From positions 9,005,881 to 9,069,880 of the forward strand of contig CM030931.1 in assembly GCA_018136815.1 (NCBI GenBank): a stretch of 64,000 bases of DNA, in the 5' to 3' direction. The number at the start of each line of letters is the position of its first letter. The stretch's first letter is position 1. The notes beneath the pieces were generated by a model that made no database searches, had not been told where the DNA came from, and saw only the letters and a program-made list of their open reading frames with translations. Origin of the DNA: Isochrysis galbana. Taxonomy: Eukaryota; Haptophyta; Isochrysidales; Isochrysidaceae. Positions 31,028 through 42,272 of this stretch are shown here, one piece after another. Both the position numbers and the translations under genes were made by a program.

Positions 31028-34000
31028 ATGTTCTGGCTCGTCTTCACCCCAGCGTGCATGGCGAACGATTGCCTATCGACATTGGTCAGCAATGCCAATT
31101 ATGGTGTGACCCAGCTGTGCAGCACCATCGCCGACTTGACGGTGCGCGGCGTGCACGCCGTGACTGGATCGGAAGGCACTTCCTGTGCGGTCAATGCGGG
31201 CTGGATCTGACCCTAGGATTGCCTCCGCAAAGGATCGTTGCGTCGCTCAGCAGGCTGGTTGCTTCCAGACACTACCTGCGCTTACTACACACCAAGACGG
31301 AAGCAATTCCTCTTCAATGAGCCGAATGCCCGTGCTCTCAGATTGCCCCCACCTTCTCGGGACCGCTTGAGCTACCTCTGCTACGCGAGATCAAGGGGAC
31401 CTTCTCGGTGCGTACCCGTGCGATGTTTTGCCGTCTCGTCTCTTGCCATCTGCGGGTGCTCCCAACAGGGTCAATGCAGCTCAAGCATGGGGCTGACGCT
31501 CACCTCTGTGTCATTGCGATCAAGTTTTGCGACGATGCAGCCACCCCCGTACTTTTGTTGTCTGAGGGAGGAGCTATCTGTGTAAATAGATGTCCATACA
31601 TGTGCCCTCATGGACCTTGCTCTTGAGCCCTCCTCTGGATCCTGCCTCTGAATGTTGCCCAGGCGGAGGGAATCCCAGGCATCACCTCGATCAACCTTTC
31701 GAATCTCGTGCTCGTGCAGAACAGTGTTCAGGTACCCTCGCAAGCTGCACCATGACAGTTCATTCGCTGGTACGGGGTCGATGGAGTGCGGGAGCAACAA
31801 GGACACGGCTGTCTCAGCTATGACAAGACGCGCTTTCCCACCGAAGGGGCTCGCCAATGGTGGCGTATTGAAGTGCTCATCTGTAGCCCTCAGCTACCCA
31901 CCACTAAAATTATCATCTGCGAATCCCGTGCAGGTACAGCTCGTACCGAAGATGGGCATGATTGCACTGCCGAACCTCGTCTCGGTCGGCGTCGACTTGA
32001 AGGTGATTCGCCCACCGCGCTTATCGTATCGTGCGAGCACAGTGCCATTCAATGGTGCGGTCTCCACAGTCTGCTGCAGGCGAAGCTGAAAAAGCTTTGT
32101 CTTTGCGACACCATCCACGCTCCGATTTCTCCCCCCCCCCCCCCCCTCCCCAGGTGACAGGTTCTGCAGTGGCCTCTCTTGACGTGCCATCCCTCACAAG
32201 CGTGAGTGGTAATTTGGAGGTGATGCAGCATGCTCGACACCATTGCACCTGAAGTCCACATCGACCATCAAGGCATCAACCCCAAGGCACAATGGAGATT
32301 CGTGCTAGGAACTCCGCTGACCTCGGATGCCGTGTAAGAAATGTGAACGTTCGCTCTCACCGCGAATCCTCTCCCCGGTTGCATTCCTTGTGACAGATCC
32401 TTAACAACGACAAATTGCAGTTTTTGAGAGTGCCTACACTAGGCTTGATCGGTAGCTTTTTTAGGGTGAGTTCCCATCCTTCAACTTGAGGGTGACGACA
32501 ATGTAATGACGAGACATATGTGCCCTCAAAGTGCTTATAGTAGCATGAGGAGGCGACGCGCGCCACTGTCATCCTGTGCCAGCCATTCTGAGCACGCATA
32601 GCCTCAAGCGCGTACATCTTGTCCCGCGGCGGCTAGGTCGCGGAGAATATCAACTTGCTGTACATCTACGCCCCTCTTCTCAAAGAAATTGTTGAAGGAG
32701 TCGACTTGAGCACGATCTGCAGCTCATGCCAAAGTCCGGACTGCCTCAGCGCCGTCTCTTGTATCTTGCCTCCCTCACCACCTTCCAATCCTTGCGGAAC
32801 CGTCACGATATCTACAACTACTTATGAAGTCATTAAAGCGTGCACCAAGATTGAAGGAGATGTCACGGTGTGCGCAAACTTCGAGACAACACAGCGATCT
32901 CCGCGGCGGGCGATCCGCATCCGAAAGCACTAGCGTTGCTAGGGTATGGGTGCGATGAGCAAAAGCGACCGAATCATAGCATGGCCATTTGGTCGGGCCG
33001 GAAGGTATTGACCACTCCCATGGATGCACTGGAGGAACGAGCGACGCATATCCACCCATTATTCTGTGCAGTGACCACGCAGGCCGTTCCGGCATCTACA
33101 GGTTTCCGCCTCGTGGACTGGAGTGCTTGATTTGCCACTTCTAGAGGAGATTGTCGGCTCCTGCAAAGTGCGCGCCGATCTATGTGCCGACGCTCAACAC
33201 GCCCCCCACCCTGCTCACTTTTGCAGTTCCATGTTCACAAACCACCCCCTCCTCGCCATAGATCCCGTCGTGGCCCCCCGCGTGCGCGTAGCGTGCAAGT
33301 GCTTGCGGCTAAGCAGCTCTCTTCTGCTCATCCTAGGTGCAAGGCGCAGAGGGCATCCTCACCTTCAAAGCGGAGGCGCTCCGGTCAATTGCGAGGGAGT
33401 TGTTTGTGCGTTTTCTGCCTCGGTCACGAGCGCTATAGGCAACGTGTCGTGCAAACCGCCTCTTTTCTCCGTCCGCATTTACTTTGTGAGCTCCTCCACG
33501 ACGTCGCGCAACGGTGTGTTCCCTCACTCGATGACAGGTCACTACCAACGCAAAGATCGCGGAGGTTCGGCTCCCCAAGTTGACCTTTCTGGGCCAGCTC
33601 GATGTAAGGGCATGCTGCCTCCTCGCCTTCAACGGATGTATTCATTTCCGCTGAGCATGCCGAGGGCGCACGCGCACGCACACTGAATCCATGCTGGCTC
33701 TAACCTAGCCAGGCCACCGCTTGCCTTAGTCGCGTGACCCTACCTCGGGCAGTACTGCAGGGCTGCCCGCAGCTTCCCAAAGGACGGGTCTCGAGCCTTG
33801 TTTCGAAAGTAGAGACACACGCTGGCCGATGGTCCTTGTACTTTTAGTGTGTGTTGGACGTGCGCATACCCTTGACCCGTCCGCAACCTTACCGCAAAAC
33901 TCATCTGCCGGCGGACCTCTGAGCTGCCAGCCTTTCTTGCAGGTGATCGGCAACCCCAAATTGTCGCAAGTCCATCTGCCTCAGCTGGCGAATTCCGGCG

Positions 34001-34994
34001 GCCACTTCAATGTACGTGCATGCCTGCATGTCACCTCGAACCACCCTCGCGCTCCCCTCGCGCACTGCCGCCGCAGCTACTACCACCTCTGTCGCTGGAC
34101 GCATTTGTGCTACTTCATCGTCACTTGTGTGTGCCACATCGACATCTGCGATCCTGACCGGCTAGGTGCTACCGCATCGCTGTAGGTTGCTGACAATGGC
34201 ATACTAGACATGCTTGATGTAGGAGCTCTCGGCACAGTGGACGGAGACGTTTGGGTGAGCTCGAGCCCGCTGACCGATATTGTGGCTACATGGAGACAAA
34301 TGATGTCGCTGAGCTCCTAAGTACCTGATATGTAATGGTGCCGAGGGGTGGGGAAGGGTCCACGCGCTCCCGGCTTACGCACCGATGGCGCTCAGTGCCG
34401 TTGCCGGATTTGCCCATTAAGGCGGGTGGAATCAAGCGAGCCGCATTTACACTTGGCACCTTGATAGCGTGCCTTGGCTATCATGCTCACCACTATGATC
34501 GGGCGCACATGTCCCAGATCAAGGGCGCGGCAATCGATGCACTAGTTGTGCCCATGCTCACATCTACGGGAGGCAAGATACATGTGCGTGCATGGCGGCC
34601 CAGCGCCCGCAGCTGAATGCCTCGGTGTGGGCGTGTATCCAGTTGGCTTCAGAGCGTCTTTGACTGTTGATGCACATGTCCACATCAACAAAGCCCTCTA
34701 ACATCCTTGAACAGATTCTCGAAAACGCCAATCTGCGGAGGATCTATGCGCCTAAACTCAGCTCTGTAGGTGGCTCTTTCGTCATCTCTACCAACGTGCG
34801 GCTGTTGTACACGGACCTATCGGGTGTGGAGACCGTGGCAGATGTCGTCAGTGTCGCGACTGCGTGTGCCTTATGTCGAGCTGTTGGCTGTCTAGGCGAA
34901 ACATCATGCTCATCGCCCCCATCACATCCCCCGCCGCGACCTCGGCCTCCGCCGCCAACGCCTTCGTTGCCGCCGTCGCCTCCACCACCGGTAT

Positions 34995-35025
<31 letters not shown>

Positions 35026-37968
35026 ATCACCGATGCCACCGCCGCGACCGGCGCCGCCGCCGCCGCCGCCGCCGATGCCGCCACCTGTCTCACCGCCACC
35101 CCCTCCGCCAGACAGACCGCCGCCATCGCCGCCCACCTCGCCGCTGCCGAGCCCCCCGCCGCCGCCGCCGTCGCCGCCGCCGCCGCCGTCGCCGCCGCCA
35201 CCACCACCGCCCACAGCCCCTCCACCGCCATCTCCATCACCGCCGCCACCGCCCTCTCCGCCGCCGGCGCCGCCGCGGGTGTTGCCAGCGCCACCCCCAA
35301 GTCCACCTTTGCCGCCGCCACCGCCTCCTCCTCCTCCTCCTCCCCCTCCTCCCCCTCCTCCTCCTCCACTGCCGCCACCTCCGTCCTTGCCGCCACGAAC
35401 TCCTGAGGCACTTCCAGCGACCACCTCCATGGTCCAGCGTTTTGAAACGACATGCAGCTCCTTCTCGGAAGTGCTAGCTGAGACCATGCGTGTCGTCTTG
35501 TGCCGTTCTGCTCCGACAAGCGCCCCGTGCCAAGTTGCCTTTAATTGCGATCGCCCAGAAGTGGAGCCCAGTGACCGCGTGACATTGTTCCTGGTGGTGC
35601 CGCTGCCCACGGGCTTGCAGGCTGAGACCTATGCGCATTATCTACGTAGTCAAGTCGGCACGATGGATGGCGCCTACAAATTCTGGGCGGTGGAAGGATT
35701 CTCGATCTCCGGACTTCCAGCGATTGAGACCTACACGCGGCTCCTGCCACCGAGTGCACCGCCGCCACAATCTCCACCCCGGATACCATCGCTCCTCCCG
35801 TCGGTAACCGCGATTACGCAAGTCTTCGCTCTTGAGTGTTCAGGAGTGGACGTTCCCTTTGTGCAACGGGTTACCAACGCCACGTGCGGAAGGTTCCCTG
35901 AGGTTTCAAGTTGTGCGGTGGATATCGCTTGCGCATCGGTCGTTGTCACAGTAACCTTCACCTTGCTGAATGGCACCTCGGCTGAGGCGCTCGCACAGCA
36001 GTTGCAGGATTTGACGGACAGCGCACCCAAGGCCTCCGCTTTTTGGGGCATCGGTGTGGAATCTATTCCGACAATTAACACAGGGACGGTCTCACCATCC
36101 CCGCCACCGCCAACGCCGCCCTCTTCACCGCCACCTACGTCGTCATCAGGATCACCGGCAGCGGTGGGACTTGTTGCAGGTCTCGTTGCTGGACTCGCGA
36201 CTGTCATTTGCTTATTTGTCCTAGTTTGCCTCGTCGTATATCGTCGGTGGGTGCGCAAGAAGAGGCGACGGGGACACAGCCCAGGAGACCGCGGGCTCGA
36301 TCACCTCGAACGCCTTGAGCTGGTAGAGGCGATGCGTGCGGCTGCCACAGCAATTTTTAACCTCACCGCAATGGGGCCAGAAGTGGGGGGAGCACAACCG
36401 TTTGGCGAAGTTGCTGCCGCATTGGTAGGCGAAGAGTCCACGTCTGTTGGCAATCGTTTTGCTTCTACTCCGGCCGAGCTTGTGTTTGGTCGACCCGCAG
36501 AGGCAGCCCTTGGCATTTTTCACTACCTGAACACCGACGAGTCTGAGATCAACGCAAAGATTGCCGCGGGGGGCGTTCAGGCGATCGTGGACGAGGTGCG
36601 GCGGAATGGGACCGAGGTGGACAATGAATGCCTCGACTATGTCCTCTTTGCGGAGGCGGGCTCCAGCGAGCTCGAATTCCAGGGGGGTATGCGCCGAGAC
36701 TGTGATTCGCATGGGCAGGTTCTTAAGTGCCGCTTGGTACCAGATGTTGGTCATCATGGCCCAACAACCGACACCTATTCGGCGAGAAGCTCAATTTCTA
36801 CCACCCCTTCTCCATCGCGACAGACGGCTTCATCATCACTTGCCCACCGCGACGGATGCCGCGGGAAAGTGGAGGGTGTGGGCGCTGACGCGGTTCGTCT
36901 TACTGTGGATGAAGACGCGGATGAGCTGACTGCCCCGCCTTTGCCGAGGATGCGAGGCATGCGGATCGACGACTTTGTACGCCAGCCGCAGGTCCGACAT
37001 GCACGCCTCACGAAGGCGCACGTCGTTGCCTTACGGTTGTATTCGACAGCGGTGCGCGCTGCTGTCTGCACGAGCATTACGGAGTGGCACCGTGCTGCAT
37101 TTTGCATGCCTGTTTTGCGCTCCAAATCTTTTCTAGCACTACTCTCGTACCAGGCTCAAATGTGCAGTTGACAATGCAACGGGCCACTTGCATTTCCTTT
37201 CTTTTCGCACACATCGCAATGTCCCTATATTCACATCCACATAGCCCGCCCTTACCACGCATCTACCAAGTCATTTTCAAGCCCACGCAAAATCTTGCTC
37301 GCTTCTACGCACTTTCTCACAGGCATTCCGATCTATCAACAACCCGTTGCGTGATCGAGAGCGCTTCACCTCTGGTGAGCCGCATCCGCTTCCCGTCACG
37401 GTTGTGCTCATACGAGATGCACTGGGCAAACTGCGCGCTGTTGAAGCTGAGAATGCCGAGGCAAGAGCCACCGCTTTCGGTGCTGAGCGAAGTTTGCCAA
37501 CTCCTCATGCTGGGAGTGAAGGCAGCCATATGCGGAGGGTGTATCTCTATAGAGGGATGAAGGATGTCGCCCCACCAGCAGATTTCATGACACGAGGGGG
37601 AACGGGTGCGCGCGAATCCCGGAATTCGACCCTCGACGGCACGCTCTGCGTGGCAAACGTATGACTTTTTGGTCTAACCTCCTGCCCCTCCTTTTTATCC
37701 GCTCCCAGAATTGGCTCCGATGTCGACCACATCTGAGCTATCGGTCGCCATGGCATATTGTGCCAGCCAGCGCTCTGCTGTGCTGATGCGTCTTGTCACC
37801 GACAACTTCTTCAATCGTGGTCCGGATATATCTTTTCTCTCCGCGTTCCCAGCCGAGGCAGAATTTCTTTTCCCGCCACTCACCTATCTTCAGCCCACTG
37901 GGCGCACTCAGAAGGTTGCTGTCGATGGGACGACGTTCGACGTCATCGACGTTCGTCCAAATGTGTAG
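31028..37968 (+). CDS. Receptor L-domain transmembrane protein with cytoplasmic ADP-ribosyltransferase
   Basis: Inferred 1.3-kDa-residue-scale receptor (about 1320 aa). Exons: 31028-31141, 31342-31407, 31663-31731, 31934-32002, 32154-32219, 32397-32465, 32637-32867, 33102-33167, 33337-33405, 33538-33603, 33943-34011, 34186-34254, 34518-34583, 34715-37051, 37323-37605, 37709-37968. An exon between 31407 and 31663 is probably missing; the 5' end is uncertain. Two receptor L-like beta-helix domains come first, each ending in a NxNLxxIYAPxL coil. Next come a Pro/Ser-rich stalk (34918-35400) and two Cys-containing SEA-like modules. The membrane span is AGLATVICLFVLVCLVVY, with YRRWVRKKRRR as stop-transfer. 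The intracellular part has an R-S-E ADP-ribosyltransferase: GMRIDDFVRQP and the helix ending LRLYSTA, LYRGMKD (R), STTSE (S) and FPAEAEFLFPP (ExE). That triad predicts arginine-specific transfer of ADP-ribose from NAD+. Ligand and target are unknown. Confidence 0.72.
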
Positions 37969-39166
37969 AATGAGAATCGGCCTTCTGTTCGCCCGTACGT
38001 AGCCTACTGCATCGCCGGCTTTGCGTTTGGCATATCATCCTGAGAAACTCGTTCGTACACAAGGACGTCGATGCATAATTTGACACCGATCTCTTCTCAT
38101 ATTACCTACTGCAGTAGTGCGTGATCGACTAAGTTAACCCATCTTGATGCGATTGCAGATTACCATGGGTACGGGACAACGGCGGGGTATCAGCGCCTCA
38201 GTTACATAATCCGTCACCATCGCCTTCGCCTTTAGCCTACCCCTCTCTCTCATTCTTATTCACTTTGGTTTGGGTTCTCCAGGGCGCTATGACCCGTGCG
38301 CCACGTGCGCCACATTGGGTCGCAGGAGAGGCTATAGGAGTTGAGCTCCAGCCAGCCTCTAGCCTCCACTGCCCCCCCCCTGAGCTGCCTGGCTGTGGCT
38401 GGCCCTCTCTCGTCGTCTCTCAAGGTGCCCCCTCAAGAAAGGGCGAAGAGAGTGCGCATTGAGAGAGAGCGGGAATCAGCGGTCCCCAAACCGGAGGTTC
38501 AATGATACCGATCCCCGTTCACGTTAGTAAACGGGCGGAGGGGGCGAGGCTGGCGACAGGAGGAGGAGGAGCGAAAGGAGCGGCGCAAGCTCGCCGGGGC
38601 GGGGCCTCTCGAAGGCTGAGGTCCCCTACCCTAGGCGCCGTCGCTTAATCTGCTAAGGAACGCTCGGGCACGGGCAGGGGTGCCCGTCAGTCCCAAGGGC
38701 CCAAGGGCTTCTTACTTTCAACGGAAGACTGCAGCATAAAGCAGCACAAAGCGCTCCCCAACCCCCCCCCTCGTGCTTTTCCTTGGTCCCTAGTGATTGG
38801 TGACTGGTGAGTCGCTAACGTTAATTAATGTATGTTGACCCCTCGCTGGGGTTTCGGTTTCTCACCCCTAGAGTCCGGCGTAGCGTCACTAGTCACGATA
38901 ACACGAGGACACACAGGGGAATGAGGATATCAGATATCAAGCCCGAGCGGCTCTAGCCCTGTATACATAACACCAACTATACAAGCACCCCTGCGCGCTG
39001 GCGTACTTTCTTATATCTTAGCACAACTCTCCCCCCCCCCCCCCGGTATCCAAGAAGTTAGTCTAAGATACGCTCAGGCTCTACTCTAGATACCCCGAGA
39101 GGACCGGCACCTCGCGCTGCTAGCGTGAAGCTAGGGCGGCGAGCAGCAGACGGAGCCGTTCAGCAT
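37969..39166. other. Intergenic with a decayed copy of element D
   Basis: 38330-38620 shares CCTCCACTGCCCCC...GAGCTGCC and GTTAGTAAACGGGCGGAGG...GGCTGGCGACAGGAGGA with element D (26.9-27.2 kb and 52.3 kb). A C-run lies at 39030-39043. CTCTACTCTAGATACCCC is at 39078-39095, upstream of the lectin. No gene is supported. Confidence 0.5.
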
Positions 39167-39432
39167 AAGAAAACGAGGCGTATAGTGGAATAAAGAGAGA
39201 GAGAGAGAGGTGAGCTAATCGGAACTGGGTCACGAATCTCGGCCTCCCAATAACAGAAGAAAACGAGGCGTATAATGTGGAATAAAGAGAGAGAGAGAGG
39301 TGAGCCAATTGGATCTGGGTAACGAATCTGGCCCTCCCATTAGCAAAAGAAAACGAGGCGTATAGTGAAATAAAGAGAGAGAGAGAGGTGAGCAGCATGT
39401 CGCTGATGCGGTGGAGGGCATCGAGAGAGAGG
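39167..39432. repeat. Three 90-base tandem units, inverted copy of lectin coding DNA
   Basis: AAGAAAACGAGGCGTATA recurs at 39167, 39257 and 39347, an exact 90-base period. Each unit holds GAATAAAGAGAGAGAGAG and AGGTGAGC. The third unit runs into CTGATGCGGTGGAGGGCATCGAG. Read on the minus strand this is the lectin's 5' coding sequence (40094-40165: CTCGATGCCCTCCACCGCATC...CTCACCTCTCTCTCTC...TACGCCTCGTC). Confidence 0.7.
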
Positions 39433-39514
39433 AGGAAGGGAAGCGGCGGTACTCGTACGAGTAAAAGAATACGACGGGAGGGAGGGGGAAAAGAGAGAGT
39501 GACGGAGAGCAGAG

Positions 39515-39765
<251 letters not shown>

Positions 39766-40040
39766 GGGGAGGGGGGAGGCGCGAGAGAAGGAGAGAGAGG
39801 AAGAAGAGAGGGAGGGAAGGCGAGAGGTCTAGAGGGGGAGGTTTCTTGAGAGGGAGAGAGCAGCGAGAGAGAGGGAAAGGGGGCCGGGCGGGCGGGAGCA
39901 CGAGAGAAGAAGTGAGAAGAGAGGGAGAGAGGGAGGGAGGGCGCGCGCTGCTGGTGCGAGGGCATCGGCCAATGTCTCCTTCCTCCCACCCCTCTTCCCC
40001 TACCACTTGCCTGGCCTCCCAGCAGACCCTGGCTCTCGCC

Positions 40041-40843
40041 ATGGCGTCCCACCCGCGCTTAGGCGCCTCTTCTCCCGCCGCTTCCCTTCCCCTCGATGCC
40101 CTCCACCGCATCAGGGACATGGTCTCTGCTGCTCACCTCTCTCTCTCTTCCACTGTACGCCTCGTCTCCATCCGCGTCAAGACGGGCGAGGCTGTCGAAT
40201 GCATTGAGCTGTGCTATTCGGATGGGTCACATAGGATACACGGAGGAGTAGGGGGAACGTGGAGGGAGCCTCTCTACCTTCAGCCCTGCGAGTACCTGAC
40301 ACGCATCTCGGGGGTGCAGGTGCCGGGCCGAGCGGTCAGATCTGTTAGATTCGACACCTCGCACGGGCGTGTCATACGGTACGCGGGACACTTGGACGCA
40401 AGTCAAGACTGTGGTGCGCCCTTTGAGCTTACCGCGCCCAGCGGGCACGAGGTGCGAGCCGCAGAGCGCGCCGCGGAAGCGTGTGCGTTTGCTCCACCCC
40501 TTCTGAATTTTTTCCTGGTGTTATTGAGAAGGATTTGCGCCCTTACTGCCCTTCTCCGCCGCTGCGCTACGCCTCGCAGATTCTAGATTTCACGTCACGT
40601 TCATCCTCAATATTCGCAGCCTTGGGCTGCCTCTCGTCCCTCAACGGGCCAATTCATTCACGCCCTTGCCCGTGGACTAACGCAGTCGCGCGACTCTTGT
40701 GGCTTCACTCGCCGCGCGACTTTGCTTGCAATGTGCACCTCTTCCCGAGTGCCCACGGCGGCATCTCACTGTTTCGATCGAAGCAGGGGGCCGTTGCCAC
40801 AGACATGGATCGGGTAGGGACGACTGCAGGCGAGACGGAATGA
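40041..40843 (+). CDS. Jacalin-like lectin domain protein
   Basis: Predicted 224 aa from two phase-0 exons, 40041-40451 and 40580-40843 (GTGCGA...CGCAG intron). The start has a strong CGCCATGG context. Exon 1 carries ECIELCYSDGSHRIHGGVGG, the strand typical of jacalin-type beta-prism lectins (YxDGxxxxxGGxGG), then LQPCEYLTRISGVQV and VRFDTSHGRVIRYAG. Exon 2 begins ILDFTSRSSSIFAALGCL, matching the family's last strand (IxGFxGRSGxxxDALG). Jacalin-like domains bind mannose or galactose. I see no signal peptide, so it may be cytosolic like many plant members. The C-terminal 65 residues (WTNAVARLLWLHSPRDF...) match nothing I know. Without the splice the domain would lack its final strand, which supports the intron. 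Confidence 0.68.
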
Positions 40844-42272
40844 CGACGGCCCAATTCACGCGCATGAGCGAGGCGGTTCAAGGGGCCGGCTCTATCATTT
40901 CAACTTCTAGACCCTGCTAATATCTCTTCGTCGGCGCTCAGTCCTGCTTGCCCTTGCATCTTCTTGGTGCAACCATGGGCAGCGCTCTTTGGCCAACACT
41001 CGCAACAAATGAAAGTCCAGACGCACGCACGGTGGTCCGGCGGGGGAACTAGGTGCACCCTTGCATGTGAACGGCGTGCGTATGATTGCGCATCATTCAT
41101 ATGCACGCCGAGTTCCCGCGCGCGGGGCCGCCGTGCGCTCTGAACCAGTAGTTGTCAATATCTACGAAAACTCTGATGTATACAGCTATGCAGTCGGAGA
41201 TACCACAAATTATAAATTATGGCAGCGGGGTTTTCATTTAAATGGACCCGACGCTCTCTCAGCTCTGAGGAGCAGCGCGGCGCAGCCTCGCTCCCTCTCT
41301 TCCTCTTCTCTCGTGCTCCCTCCCGCCCCGCCCCCTTTCCCTTTCTCTCGCTGCTCTCTCCCTCTCAAGCAAAAGAAGAATATGAACATTCAATGGCTCA
41401 TATTCATATCGTAATCAGGCTCGCATATCGATATCGATCGAGTCCGTCCCATATTGCCCATATTCGACGGAACGCGACCTGCGCTCAACGTGCGCGCGCC
41501 GGCGCGTACCAAGCCTTGATAAGAGACGAGGTGAGGCAAGTGCCCAGAGGAGAGAGGAGAGGGGTTTCAGCTGTAAGAATCCGCTCTCGGACTCTCGGTG
41601 AGTGAGTGTGAGCATGGGCTGGTCTGTCGCTGCTTGCAATTTTTGTTTTTGGTTAGGTGTTAGGTTTTACTACTACTAATACTAATACAATTCATTTAGC
41701 ATTTGCTGCTAGTGAAGAAACGGCGGAGAGAGGCGGCCGACTGGCGCCAATGACGCATGACGCGAGCGAGGCAGATTGGAAATGCATTGCAATGGGCAAT
41801 AGCAATAGTGGAGGGTGCTGGGTACGTAGCACAAGTACCGCCCCATACAAGGGGGGCGGCGGTAGCAAGTTTCAAAGCCGCATGCGCGGCGTGAAATCTC
41901 AGGGAGATACGGCAAGTGTGCTTCAGCACAGCTGAAAAACACATCTGCAGCTTCTCAAGCTCAAAGATCAAAGGGGAATTGCTAGCTTGAATCCGAGCCC
42001 CAATAGGTCATCAAGCCAAACCATCACCTCATTCGTGCATACCAGTTCCTCTCACCACATTTCATATCATGTCACCGCAGACGAATCTCTTTCTTTGAGT
42101 GGTACAACACGACGCTAGCATTTGTTTGCCGCGAACACATATGTAGCGTATTTGTGACCATATCGTACCGAAATACAGAAGCACACTGTAGCGTGTCGCC
42201 TCCGGTCGACGGGCGATTCTCTCCTCCACAACGCCTTTTGAGGCGTAGCCTTTTCAAGCGCTAGCGTAGGCT
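40844..42272. other. Intergenic with inverted copy of the lectin upstream region
   Basis: About 41290-41375 (CTCGTGCTCCCTCCCGCC...TTTCTCTCGCTGCTCTCTCCCTCTCAAG) is the reverse complement, with small changes, of about 39840-39910 upstream of the lectin. TTCGACGGAACGCGACCT lies at 41463-41480. No gene is supported. Confidence 0.5.

Noticed and set aside
31741-31830. Extra L-domain coil exon after 31749 (TTCATTCGCTGG...)
   Set aside because: Its translation does not follow the coil pattern and no donor fits. The missing coil more likely lies at 31469-31548, but that junction is also unresolved.
34744-35610. Gly-rich minus-strand frame of 288 aa opposite the receptor gene
   Set aside because: It is the antisense of the Pro/Ser-codon-rich stalk; its composition follows from that repeat.
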